Of a stretch of 64,000 nucleotides of DNA, positions 25,253 to 32,945 are shown one piece after another (within the stretch, counting starts at the first letter, position 1; each line of letters begins with the position of its first letter). The DNA comes from Mycobacterium ahvazicum (lineage in GTDB: Bacteria > Actinomycetota > Actinomycetes > Mycobacteriales > Mycobacteriaceae), in assembly GCF_900176255.2 (NCBI RefSeq), contig NZ_FXEG02000002.1:992001-1056000 (forward strand). Reading direction: 5' to 3'. Under the pieces are notes generated by a model, which had not been told where the DNA came from, searched no databases, and saw only the letters and a program-made list of their open reading frames with translations. Position numbers and translations under genes: made by a program.

Positions 25253-26236
25253 TCAGCTCCTGGCGCCATTGCCATACATTGGACACCCCAGTTCCGCAGC
25301 GCTTCGTGACTCTAATCCACGAAGCCAGTAACGCATTTTGGGTAGTTCGAGTTCGACCTCCCCATTATCTCGCAGCCGACCTACCTGATTCAAAGGATTA
25401 TCCAGTGCTACTGTGCATTTATTCAACCGGCCGTCTGCACGCACCACAAAGGAATTCCCTTGAGCTGCGTAGCAAATCGTTGTGATATCCTCAGTCGTTA
25501 TATGCGAGACGCTACGAGTAGCGGCACGATGGCTTAGTGATTGCATAATTTTCTTGCCTTCGTGGTACTCAAGAATTGGCAGAGTAGCATCTTTTGCACC
25601 GCCCATGCGGGAAAGTTGCCGAAAAAAGATCTTGAACCTACAGTCCGATCCGAACTCCTCGGTAAACTTCCCGACGAGTTCCTCGACTGACGTCAGATTA
25701 TCACTGGCTACGTGGACCCGAACGAAGACCGTGAAATTTCCGGAAATTTGGCTTACGGCGACTAGGTTGTTCCAAATCCGGTCGAACGTCCCTCGTCCGC
25801 TGGCTAGAATCCGCTTTCGGTCGTGTGCGTCCTGTGCTCCATCGAAGGAAACTTGATACTGGGAAACGCCCAATTCTAGGAGCTTGGAAAATAATCCAGG
25901 AGATAGCAGGTATCCATTAGTTGACATGTCAGAAAATAGACGCAATGACGGGAATGTGTTGCGCAGCCGAGCGACGTGCTCCAGAATTTTCTCGACAATG
26001 TCATGAGCCAACAGTGGTTCGCCGCCAAACCATGAAAGGTGGAGCGCCCGCAGATGTGGAGCGCGTCTGCTGAGCAGGTTGAGCACGCCGGTAACGACGT
26101 CGGAATCCATCCGTTGGTACGCGAAGTCTTCGTAGCAGTATATGCAACGAAAATTGCAGGCCTCGGTGGGAAGTAGGATGAGTTGTAACGTGCGATCGTC
26201 CATGCACTTCAGAATGTCGCGTCCCGCTATTTGCAA
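25253..26236 (-). CDS. radical SAM peptide maturase-like protein with truncated SPASM domain
   Basis: 327 residues. The radical-SAM motif Cx3Cx2C is EACNFRCIYCYE (Cys at about 27, 31 and 34), binding the 4Fe-4S cluster that cleaves S-adenosylmethionine; WFGGEPLL is the GGE SAM-binding motif. The C-terminal region starts like a SPASM domain (Cys, 13 residues, then G-x4-Cys as GRLNKC), but where a CxxCx5Cx3C block is expected there is only LGCPMYGNGARS and a stop, so auxiliary-cluster ligands are missing. Such enzymes cross-link peptide side chains in RiPPs. The TTG start at 26236 has GGGAGG six bases upstream. Base composition is AT-rich for this genome (27 G/C of 60 at 25861-25920), pointing to acquisition. 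The 79-residue peptide gene lies 59 bases upstream. Confidence 0.85.
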   Translation of the reverse strand: MQIAGRDILKCMDDRTLQLILLPTEACNFRCIYCYEDFAYQRMDSDVVTGVLNLLSRRAPHLRALHLSWFGGEPLLAHDIVEKILEHVARLRNTFPSLRLFSDMSTNGYLLSPGLFSKLLELGVSQYQVSFDGAQDAHDRKRILASGRGTFDRIWNNLVAVSQISGNFTVFVRVHVASDNLTSVEELVGKFTEEFGSDCRFKIFFRQLSRMGGAKDATLPILEYHEGKKIMQSLSHRAATRSVSHITTEDITTICYAAQGNSFVVRADGRLNKCTVALDNPLNQVGRLRDNGEVELELPKMRYWLRGLESRSAAELGCPMYGNGARS

Positions 26237-26295
26237 CGTTGTCCTCCCTTGACAAGAAACGACAATGCGAGGCGAACTATGGTTGGACCGAGTGG

Positions 26296-26535
26296 TTAAC
26301 CGCCGGAGCAGGGCTGGGATACGACAACACAGTAATTCCCAGAATTAGCGAGCGTGACGAATACGTGCCTACCCTTGCGCACATCCTCCTTGACCAGCGT
26401 CGCCAACTCAGGATTTGAGATAATTATTCGACCCTCTCCATCAAACGAGATATCGTCGATTGATACCGGCCAGTGAATGGTGCTGCTCTCGCCTTCGGCT
26501 CGTACCTCGACATTCTCTGGGTTCTCTGTGGCCAT
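26296..26535 (-). CDS. candidate RiPP precursor peptide
   Basis: 79 residues, acidic leader then a short core. Leader features: VEVRAEGESS, SIDDISFDGEGRIIIS and NPELATLVKEDVRKG, the last resembling an amphipathic recognition helix. The tail is TLANSGNYCVVVSQPCSGG with two Cys separated by five residues and a Gly-Gly end. Start ATG 26535 is preceded by AAAGGAG at five bases, an ideal ribosome site. It sits directly upstream of the radical SAM gene on the same strand, which is the usual precursor-maturase order. No known precursor family is recognised (it is not mycofactocin MftA). Product structure and role are unknown. Confidence 0.72.
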   Translation of the reverse strand: MATENPENVEVRAEGESSTIHWPVSIDDISFDGEGRIIISNPELATLVKEDVRKGRHVFVTLANSGNYCVVVSQPCSGG

Positions 26536-26697
26536 GATGTCTCCTTTAACTTACGAACAGGACCGGAAAGCTGCTGTGGGCCTAGCTTTATTGACAGAGG
26601 TTGCTTTGGCTCTACCTGTCTGAAGACGAACGGCGTGACGTCGATAAGTGCCTGCGAAACATCCTTTTTGCCTGCACAAGTGGCTGGACCGCGACTA

Positions 26698-26859
26698 TTA
26701 CCAGGTATGTCCTGACGTGCATTGGTGACTTCCGGGGTGTCCTGCGTTACACCGGCATGAGGCACCGTGTGCCTTTCCGTTCACCATCTTCGGACAACGG
26801 CTGCTGCAATAGCCTGGCAAGTCTTTGCTGTCCTCGGCTTCCTGGCGCGTGGTTCTCAT
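26698..26859 (-). CDS. Cys/His-rich 53-residue protein
   Basis: 53 residues with five Cys (18, 22, 35, 37, 47) and four His (31, 41, 45, 51). The spacing CxxxC, CxC and HPGSHQC followed by SGHTW looks like a small metal-binding or disulfide-bonded fold; GHxGxHxC..GHxW patterns recur in short actinobacterial and phage proteins that I remember as zinc-ribbon-like. ATG 26859 has GGGAG nine bases upstream. It is the first gene of the AT-richer minus-strand cluster and may be a partner, a second precursor or an unrelated passenger. Confidence 0.6.
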   Translation of the reverse strand: MRTTRQEAEDSKDLPGYCSSRCPKMVNGKAHGASCRCNAGHPGSHQCTSGHTW

Positions 26860-27078
26860 TAGGATCACTCCCTTCGCAACTTGTAGGAACCTCGCAACCG
26901 CGATTTTGTGGCTCGCGCGTTCGGTAGAGCTAGTGCCAAAAGTCCTTTTCACACCACACGGGTGGGTCACGCGACCGCCACCAGATCGGTCGTAGCTAGG
27001 CTCAAGTCGTCTGTGCCTGGACGTACGAGGCCGCCGCAGGAGTTCTGTGCGCCCGACACCGCATCACGAGGAGCTTTC

Positions 27079-27543
27079 ATGACTTACCGCCGTCTAGCTT
27101 GCGCGCTCGGCGCGGTGGTGGTGGCGGTGCTGGCGGCCCTCATTCCGGTCCAGGCCCATGGCCAACCGCCGACGAAGTGTCTGACCAACACTCAGACCGG
27201 AAAGCAGGTCTACGTGCCTTGCGATCTGCTCAATGCCGGCGCCAATTTCCCGCCGGGGCAGCGCTGTCCGCCACCGCTCGAGCAGTACCCGAAAGACGTG
27301 GCCGACTGGTGTGGCGTAGGCCCCGGCCTGGCGACTCCAACCTCCACCACGCCTACGACTCCGACAACCCCGACGAGCCCGACCGGGACTACCAGCCCCA
27401 CGAGTCCGACGCGGCCGACGACGTCCGTAAGCCCAACGAGTTCCGTGAGCCCTACGAGTTCCGTGACGAGCTCTGCGACTCCAACGACAACGATCCCTGC
27501 GACTCCAACGACTCCCACCAGCCCGGCGAACTCGACCGAGTAA
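27079..27543 (+). CDS. secreted protein with Thr/Pro/Ser repeat tail
   Basis: 154 residues. A signal peptide (RRLACALGAVVVAVLAALIPVQAHG, cleavage near residue 27) precedes a 60-residue domain with four Cys (KCLTNTQTGKQVYVPC and QRCPPPLEQYPKDVADWC) that can form two disulfides. The last 70 residues are low-complexity Thr/Pro/Ser with TPTTPTTPT and SPTSSVSPTSSV repeats, a probable O-mannosylated cell-wall linker. ATG 27079 has GAGGAG five bases upstream. No family is recognised. Confidence 0.78.
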   Translation: MTYRRLACALGAVVVAVLAALIPVQAHGQPPTKCLTNTQTGKQVYVPCDLLNAGANFPPGQRCPPPLEQYPKDVADWCGVGPGLATPTSTTPTTPTTPTSPTGTTSPTSPTRPTTSVSPTSSVSPTSSVTSSATPTTTIPATPTTPTSPANSTE

Positions 27544-28000
27544 GCGAACTGCCGCCCCGCGGTGCGCAACTCGCAGCGTGCGGTACCCGACGCGCCGGTG
27601 GTTCTTCACGCTATCGAGCGAAACGTGCAGCCGCGCAACGATTTCCGTTCGCGATAACCGGGTCTGCAGCCGACGAAGAACCTCCTAGCTTCACCGTGGG
27701 CATCCTTCGTTGCGCGAAGTCACCGCGACGCCAGTGCGGCGCTCGCGCTCGGACCAGGATTCTTTCGCGCTCGATTTTCTCCAGACCGAGGCGGCCGTCA
27801 GGAGGTCGATGGTGTGGCGGTCGTCACTGCCGAAGGTCCCGCCCGCGCTGGCAGTCCCTCGGCCGCGAGGTGAAAACTGCTGTCGCAATGTGCCACCCCG
27901 GGAATCATCCCGGCCGCTGTGGCGTTTGCGCTGCGGTGGCGAGGTCGACGATTTGTCTTAATATCAGCCCATCGGGCATTCGGGGGCGGGGGGCATTCAA
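27544..28000. other. 457-base gap without a convincing gene
   Basis: Several short open frames cross this interval on both strands, but none has both a ribosome site and plausible composition. A TTAATAT stretch near 27958 could be part of the promoter of the following mmpS-mmpL operon. Confidence 0.5.
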
Positions 28001-28426
28001 TTGCTGACACTTCTCAAGCGAGGCTGGGTTGCGGTGGTCGTGGTCGTGGCGCTGATCATCGGCGGCATCGCAGTCGACCGACTCCACGACGTCTTCCCAG
28101 GACCCGGCCTGGCCAAGCCCGATCCCCGGGATGCGACGCCGCCGTATGCGGCTAAGACCGCCGTCTACGAAATCTTTGGACCGCCCGGAACGACCGGCGT
28201 CGTCAACTGGATGGACGCGGAGTCGCTACCGCAAAAGGCGGACTTCACCACCTTGCCGTGGTCGACGACGATCGTCGCGGAGATGCCCGGTATCTTCGCC
28301 TACGTTGTCGCCCAGGGTGACAGCCCCACCATTGGCTGCCGGATCACCGTCGACGGCAAATTGGTCGATCAACAGCAGGTCAACACCCGCGACGCTCAGG
28401 TTTCCTGCTTGGACAAGTCCGCATGA
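28001..28426 (+). CDS. MmpS-family membrane protein
   Basis: 141 residues. One N-terminal transmembrane helix (residues 9-25) is followed by a periplasmic beta-sandwich domain with the family landmarks KTAVYEIFGPPGT, VVNWMDAES, LPWSTTIVAEMPGIFAYVVAQGD and IGCRITVDGKLVD...VSCLDKSA, including two Cys that form a disulfide in MmpS4. MmpS proteins are accessory subunits of MmpL exporters. The TTG start is preceded by a G-rich run. Its stop overlaps the mmpL ATG (ATGA), so the two are coupled. Confidence 0.9.
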   Translation: MLTLLKRGWVAVVVVVALIIGGIAVDRLHDVFPGPGLAKPDPRDATPPYAAKTAVYEIFGPPGTTGVVNWMDAESLPQKADFTTLPWSTTIVAEMPGIFAYVVAQGDSPTIGCRITVDGKLVDQQQVNTRDAQVSCLDKSA

Positions 28427-31368
28427 CGAGCGACGCGCGCGACGCTGACGACACCGCCGATATCCCCGTCGCCGAGCCCTACGAGCTTGAGCATCGACCG
28501 CGCCTGGCCCGCACCATCCGCGTCCTGGCGCTGCCGATCGTCGTGGTCTGGGTGCTGATCGCGATCGGGGTGAACGTCTTCGTCCCGCAGTTGGAGAAGG
28601 TCGCCGAGGAGATCTCGGTCCCGCTCTCGCCGTCGGACGCACCATCGGTAACCGGGATGAAACACATCGGCGAGAAGTTCAAGGAGTACGACTCCGACAA
28701 CCTCGTCCTGGTCACCCTGGTCGGTGACAAACCGCTCGGCCCGGACGCCCACCGGTTCTACGACGACCTGGTCAAAAAGATCCAGGCCGACCACGAACAC
28801 GTCGAGCATGCGCTGAACTTCTGGGGCCAGCGATTCACGTCCTCAGGTGTGGAGAGCTACGACCATAAGGCCGCCTACGTCCAGGTCAACCTCAAAGGCG
28901 ATCAGGGTGGGGCGATCGGCGACGCATCCGTTGCCGCGGTGCGCAAGATCGTCGCGGACTCCAAGCCGCCCGCCGGCGTCAAGGCCTACGTCGCGGGCCA
29001 GGGAGCGCTGACCGCCGACGTAATCGTTGTCGGTGACAAGAGCCTGGCCAAGATCACGCTCATCACGGTCGTCATCATCGCGCTCATGCTGATGTTCGTT
29101 TACCGGTCCATCAGCACCGTGTTGCTGACCATGTTCATCCTCTTCATTGGGCTGCTGTCCGGCCGTGGCGTGGTTTCGCTGCTGGGCGAAACCGGCGTCA
29201 TGGGGTTGTCGACCTTCGCCGTGAACCTGCTGACCTCACTCGCGATCGCAGCGGGTACCGACTACGCGATTTTCATGGTCGGCCGCTACCAGGAGGGCCG
29301 TGAACGCGGTCTGGACCGTGAGGCCGCCTATTACGACACCTTCGCCGGTGTCAGCAAGGTGGTCCTGGGCTCCGGTCTGACCATCGTCGGGGCGCTGGCC
29401 TGCTTGAAGTTCACCCGGCTGCCCTACTTCAGTTCGCTGGCGTTCCCGTGCGCGGTGGGACTGCTGGTGGTGGTGGCGGCTGGGGTCACGCTGACGCCCG
29501 CTCTCATTGCGGTCGCCAGTGGCTTCGGCCTTTTGGACCCCAAGCGCAAGTTCAACTACACCCGCTGGCGCCGCCTGGCGACGGCCATCGTGCGCTGGCC
29601 GGCGCCCATCCTCGCGACCTCCGTCATCCTGGCGATCGTCGGCGCCCTTGGTCTAGCGGGCTTCACCCCGCGTTACAACGACCTGTACTACTTGCCGAAG
29701 AGCGCGGCCTCGGTGCAGGCGTACGACGCGGCCGATCGGCACTTCACCCAGGCCCGCCTGAACCCGGACCTGCTGATGATCGAATCGGACCACGATCTGC
29801 GCAATCCCCGAGACATGCTGGTGTTGGACAAGGTTGCCAGTGCCATTTTCCGGGTGCCGGGCATCGAACGGGTGCAGAGCATCACCAGACCGCTCGGCCC
29901 ACCAATCGAAGACGGGTCCATTCCATTCCAGCTGAGTGTGCAAACCGCGCCGATCCGCGACAACCTCAATTATTTGAGGGACCGCGTCGGCGACATCAAG
30001 AAGATCACCGGGTTCCTCGACACCCAGATCTCTCTGCTGGAACGCCAGTACGCGATCACCCAGAAGCTCGCCGACGCCGCCGACGACAGCTCGAAAACCA
30101 CCGCGGAGACGGCAAAGATCACGGACGAGATCCGGGACCACATCGCGGATTTCGACGACTTCTGGAGGCCGATTCGCAGCTACTTCTACTGGGAGAAGCA
30201 CTGCTACGACATCCCGATCTGCTGGTCGTTACGGTCGCTGTTCGACGCGCTGGACGGATTCGATCAGCTGGCCGAAAAGTTCCACGCCCTGACCGGCGAC
30301 CTGACCAACACGGCCAGCGCCACCCGCGAATTGCTGGCGATCATTCCGGAGAACATCGCCGTCTCGAAGTCGATCCGGGATACGACGCTGACCATCTACA
30401 GCTCGTTCAACAGTCTGATCGACCAGTTCGACCGGCTCACCGACACCAATGCCGTGATGGGTAAATCGTTCAACGACGCTCGGGTGGAAAGCCTGTTTTA
30501 CCTGCCGCCCGAGATCTTCCAGAACCCGGACTTCCAATTCGGGCTGAGCCTGATGGTGTCGCCCGACGGAAAGGCCGCGCGCTTCATCATCACTCACGCC
30601 GTGGACCCGGCGACCGCGGAAGGCATCAAGTCCGTCGAGCAAGAGCGCAACGCGGCCAAGGAGGCGCTGAAGCTCACCTCGCTAGAGAACGCCGACATCT
30701 ACCTCGGCGGCACCGCCGCAACATTCCACGACATCGCCACTGGCGCCTGGTATGACCTGCTGATCGCCGCGGCGGCGTCGATCGTGCTGATCTTCATCAT
30801 CATGGTGATCGTCACCCGCGCACTGGTAGCAGCGGGGGTCATCGTCGGCACGATCGTGCTGTCGCTAGGCGCAGCGTTCGGATTCTCGACATTGATTTGG
30901 CAGCACTTGGGCCACTTCCAGTTGCACTGGGTGGCAACGGAATTCGCGTTGATCGTGCTCTTAGCGGTGGGGTCCGATTACAACCTGATGCTGGTGTCCC
31001 GAATCGAGGAGGAAATCGGGGCCGGCCTGAACACCGGGCTCATCCGCGGCGTCGGCGTGACGGGCCCGGTGGTGTCCGCTGCCGGTGTGGTTTTCGCCGT
31101 CACGATGGCCGCGATGCTCTCCAGCGATCTGCGGGCGATCGGCCAGTTCGGGTCCACGATCGGTATCGGTCTGATGTTCGACACGTTCGTCGTTCGTACG
31201 CTCATCACGCCGTCGATCATGACGGTGATGGGACGCTGGTTCTGGTGGCCGAAACGGGTACGCGTGCGCCCAGCCAGCCAGATGCTTCGCTCCCTGGGGC
31301 CACGTCCGTTGGTCCGCGCACTGTTGCACCAACCGCGGCACACGGCTCCGCGGACGCATTCGGAATAG
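28423..31368 (+). CDS. MmpL-family RND lipid/siderophore transporter
   Basis: 981 residues, 12 transmembrane helices in two halves, each with a large periplasmic porter domain after its first helix; the second carries a long coiled-coil insertion (DDSSKTTAETAKITDEIRDH) and the family motif [16 protein letters not shown]. Proton-relay Asp-Tyr pairs are GTDYAIFMVGRYQE in helix 4 and GSDYNLMLVSR in helix 10. With its MmpS partner it resembles the MmpS4/L4-MmpS5/L5 subgroup that exports siderophores, glycopeptidolipid precursors or drugs; the cargo cannot be read from sequence. ATG overlaps the mmpS stop. Confidence 0.93.
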   Translation: MTSDARDADDTADIPVAEPYELEHRPRLARTIRVLALPIVVVWVLIAIGVNVFVPQLEKVAEEISVPLSPSDAPSVTGMKHIGEKFKEYDSDNLVLVTLVGDKPLGPDAHRFYDDLVKKIQADHEHVEHALNFWGQRFTSSGVESYDHKAAYVQVNLKGDQGGAIGDASVAAVRKIVADSKPPAGVKAYVAGQGALTADVIVVGDKSLAKITLITVVIIALMLMFVYRSISTVLLTMFILFIGLLSGRGVVSLLGETGVMGLSTFAVNLLTSLAIAAGTDYAIFMVGRYQEGRERGLDREAAYYDTFAGVSKVVLGSGLTIVGALACLKFTRLPYFSSLAFPCAVGLLVVVAAGVTLTPALIAVASGFGLLDPKRKFNYTRWRRLATAIVRWPAPILATSVILAIVGALGLAGFTPRYNDLYYLPKSAASVQAYDAADRHFTQARLNPDLLMIESDHDLRNPRDMLVLDKVASAIFRVPGIERVQSITRPLGPPIEDGSIPFQLSVQTAPIRDNLNYLRDRVGDIKKITGFLDTQISLLERQYAITQKLADAADDSSKTTAETAKITDEIRDHIADFDDFWRPIRSYFYWEKHCYDIPICWSLRSLFDALDGFDQLAEKFHALTGDLTNTASATRELLAIIPENIAVSKSIRDTTLTIYSSFNSLIDQFDRLTDTNAVMGKSFNDARVESLFYLPPEIFQNPDFQFGLSLMVSPDGKAARFIITHAVDPATAEGIKSVEQERNAAKEALKLTSLENADIYLGGTAATFHDIATGAWYDLLIAAAASIVLIFIIMVIVTRALVAAGVIVGTIVLSLGAAFGFSTLIWQHLGHFQLHWVATEFALIVLLAVGSDYNLMLVSRIEEEIGAGLNTGLIRGVGVTGPVVSAAGVVFAVTMAAMLSSDLRAIGQFGSTIGIGLMFDTFVVRTLITPSIMTVMGRWFWWPKRVRVRPASQMLRSLGPRPLVRALLHQPRHTAPRTHSE

Positions 31369-31495
31369 TCCACCCCGTCAATTTGGAAATGTGCCGCGCT
31401 GACAACAACCCTTTTACATAGCTTGGTTAACGAATTCGAGAACGGCGCCAACGAATTCGGGTTGTATTGCACGTCACAGAGTGGGGTTTCGCGCG

Positions 31496-31501
31496 TACTC
31501 T
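31496..31501 (+). promoter_or_regulatory. leaderless -10 element TACTCT
   Basis: TACTCT is seven bases upstream of the ATG at 31509 and favours that codon over the earlier GTG in the same frame. Confidence 0.4.
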
Positions 31502-31508
31502 GACCGTT

Positions 31509-31742
31509 ATGGTCAAGACCAAGGCCTGCGTGCACTGCGGGCACACGTTTCATCCAGCCGAGCGGCCGCGCGACGTTTCTGATCCGGAATGGCTTCCGAC
31601 GGCTTCCGCCTATTGTTCGCATGAATGCAGTGACCGGTACCATTGCGAAATGGTGCATAGCTGCTCCACCCATGTGAAAGAGAAGGCTGAGCGCGAGGCC
31701 GCCAAAGCGGCACAGGCTCGGCAAGAAGCAATGAGTCGTTGA
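31509..31742 (+). CDS. small zinc-ribbon-like protein
   Basis: 77 residues. CVHCGHTFHP near the start and CSHECSDRYHC later give a CxxC...CxxxC pattern (Cys 7, 10, 36, 40, with further Cys 46 and 52), consistent with one bound zinc ion. The last 25 residues are a charged Lys/Glu/Ala helix (HVKEKAEREAAKAAQARQEA). It resembles short DUF2256-like treble-clef proteins but is longer; function unknown. It is read alone, convergent with the stress-protein gene. Confidence 0.65.
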   Translation: MVKTKACVHCGHTFHPAERPRDVSDPEWLPTASAYCSHECSDRYHCEMVHSCSTHVKEKAEREAAKAAQARQEAMSR

Positions 31743-31885
31743 CCGGCCGTCGAACCGTCTGGGCACCCTGAATCTGTTGTGCTGCTCTGGCATTGGGGCC
31801 AACACTCTGGATGTGGTTCGGTATCGCCGCACTTAGCTTAGTCGTTCATCGCACGTGTTCATTGCGGCACAGAATTTTTCGCCCT

Positions 31886-32803
31886 TCATGCTGTCGGCCG
31901 TCCATGCGTGGGTCCATGGCGAGCCACGATCACAGAGGACTTGGCACGGTTGACCACCGCAGCGCCGACCGATCCCAGCAACCTGCCACTGAACCAGCCG
32001 CAACCGTGGCTGCCGACCACAACCAATTGCGCGCGTTCGGATGCGGCGATCAACCAACGTGCCGGATCGCCAATCTCTATTCTGCGACGGATGCCCACCT
32101 CGGGGTAGCGCTCGTGCCAGCCCGCCAGCCGTTCAGCGAGAGTCTCCTCTTCCCGGGACAGCTCGGCGTCCCATTTGGCGTCCTGGATCAACTCCCTGGA
32201 ACGGGCAGAACGGGGATCCATCCACGCGTGTAGCGCCGTCAGGCCGACACCTCGCCGGGAGGCCTGCTCGAACGCGATAGCAGTCGCCGCTTCCGAGGCC
32301 GGTGAGCCGTCGATGCCCACCAGCACGGGCGCCGGTGCGACGTTGGCCGCGATGGCGTGGTCGTCACGGATTACCGCGACGGGGCAATGCGCGTGGTGGA
32401 CCAATGCCGAACTCACGGAGCCCAGGAAACCGTGTGACACCACGCCGCTATGCCCCCGCCAACCAACCACGACCATCTCGGCGTCTTTGGATAGGTCGAC
32501 GAGCGTGGGGACGGCGGCCGAATGACACAACGTGCTATCGATCTGTAATGAACCACCGGCGCTCTCCGCGGCGACATTGATCGCCGAATCGATGACGCTG
32601 TGCGCCCGCTGTTTTTGCGAATGCCGAGAGCCTGCGAGCCCGGCGAACTCGAACCACTCCGGTAACGGCGTGTCGAAGGCGTGGACCAGCGTGAGGGGCA
32701 CATTCCGTAGTGCCGCATCGTGGGCCGCCCACCGAACAGCACCGAGTGCCGCTGCGGAGCCGTCAACACCTACGAGGGTCGCGCCATGTGGTGATTGCCG
32801 CAT
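31886..32803 (-). CDS. tandem universal stress protein
   Basis: 305 residues, two UspA domains (residues about 8-145 and 158-300), like M. tuberculosis Rv2623. Each begins with the GVDGS/GIDGS strand. The ATP-binding loop of the second half, VGSHGCGWFSGRLLGS, fits Gx2Gx9G[ST]. In the first half, VGWRGHSGVVSHGFLGS has one extra residue, so only the second may bind nucleotide. Cytoplasmic; mycobacterial tandem USPs regulate growth arrest and are often DosR-controlled. A DosR-like sequence lies 78 bases upstream of the ATG. Confidence 0.9.
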   Translation of the reverse strand: MRQSPHGATLVGVDGSAAALGAVRWAAHDAALRNVPLTLVHAFDTPLPEWFEFAGLAGSRHSQKQRAHSVIDSAINVAAESAGGSLQIDSTLCHSAAVPTLVDLSKDAEMVVVGWRGHSGVVSHGFLGSVSSALVHHAHCPVAVIRDDHAIAANVAPAPVLVGIDGSPASEAATAIAFEQASRRGVGLTALHAWMDPRSARSRELIQDAKWDAELSREEETLAERLAGWHERYPEVGIRRRIEIGDPARWLIAASERAQLVVVGSHGCGWFSGRLLGSVGAAVVNRAKSSVIVARHGPTHGRPTA

Positions 32804-32880
32804 TTCGGTTCTTCTCTCTCGGCCCCACCGACAGGATCACTTGCGGAGGCGGTGATCGTCAGGGCCGAAAAGATCCAAGC

Positions 32881-32900
32881 CGCAGGACTAAAGGCACCCA
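32881..32900. promoter_or_regulatory. candidate DosR/DevR box near the stress-protein gene
   Basis: CGCAGGACTAAAGGCACCCA matches the consensus TTSGGGACTWWAGTCCCSAA at 14 of 20 positions, including GGACTAAAG without a gap. It is 78 bases upstream of the USP start and 46 bases upstream of the divergent serine-hydrolase start, so it could act on either. Confidence 0.45.
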
Positions 32901-32945
32901 CGCCGTGGACACTGAGATCGTGCGTCCTTCACCCCAGGCCCGCAG

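Noticed and set aside
25200-25260. Frameshift that would complete the SPASM domain
   Set aside because: The two alternative frames beyond the stop contain no CxxCx5C-like sequence, so a single indel does not restore it.
26601-26927. Plus-strand frame in the radical SAM island beginning LWLYLSEDERRDVDKC
   Set aside because: The opening looks protein-like but there is no ribosome site, the rest is random in composition, and it overlaps the better-supported 53-aa gene.
27099-28007. 302-codon frame spanning the 27.5-28.0 kb gap
   Set aside because: It is an alternative frame of the Thr-rich secreted protein running into non-coding sequence; no start signal or motif.
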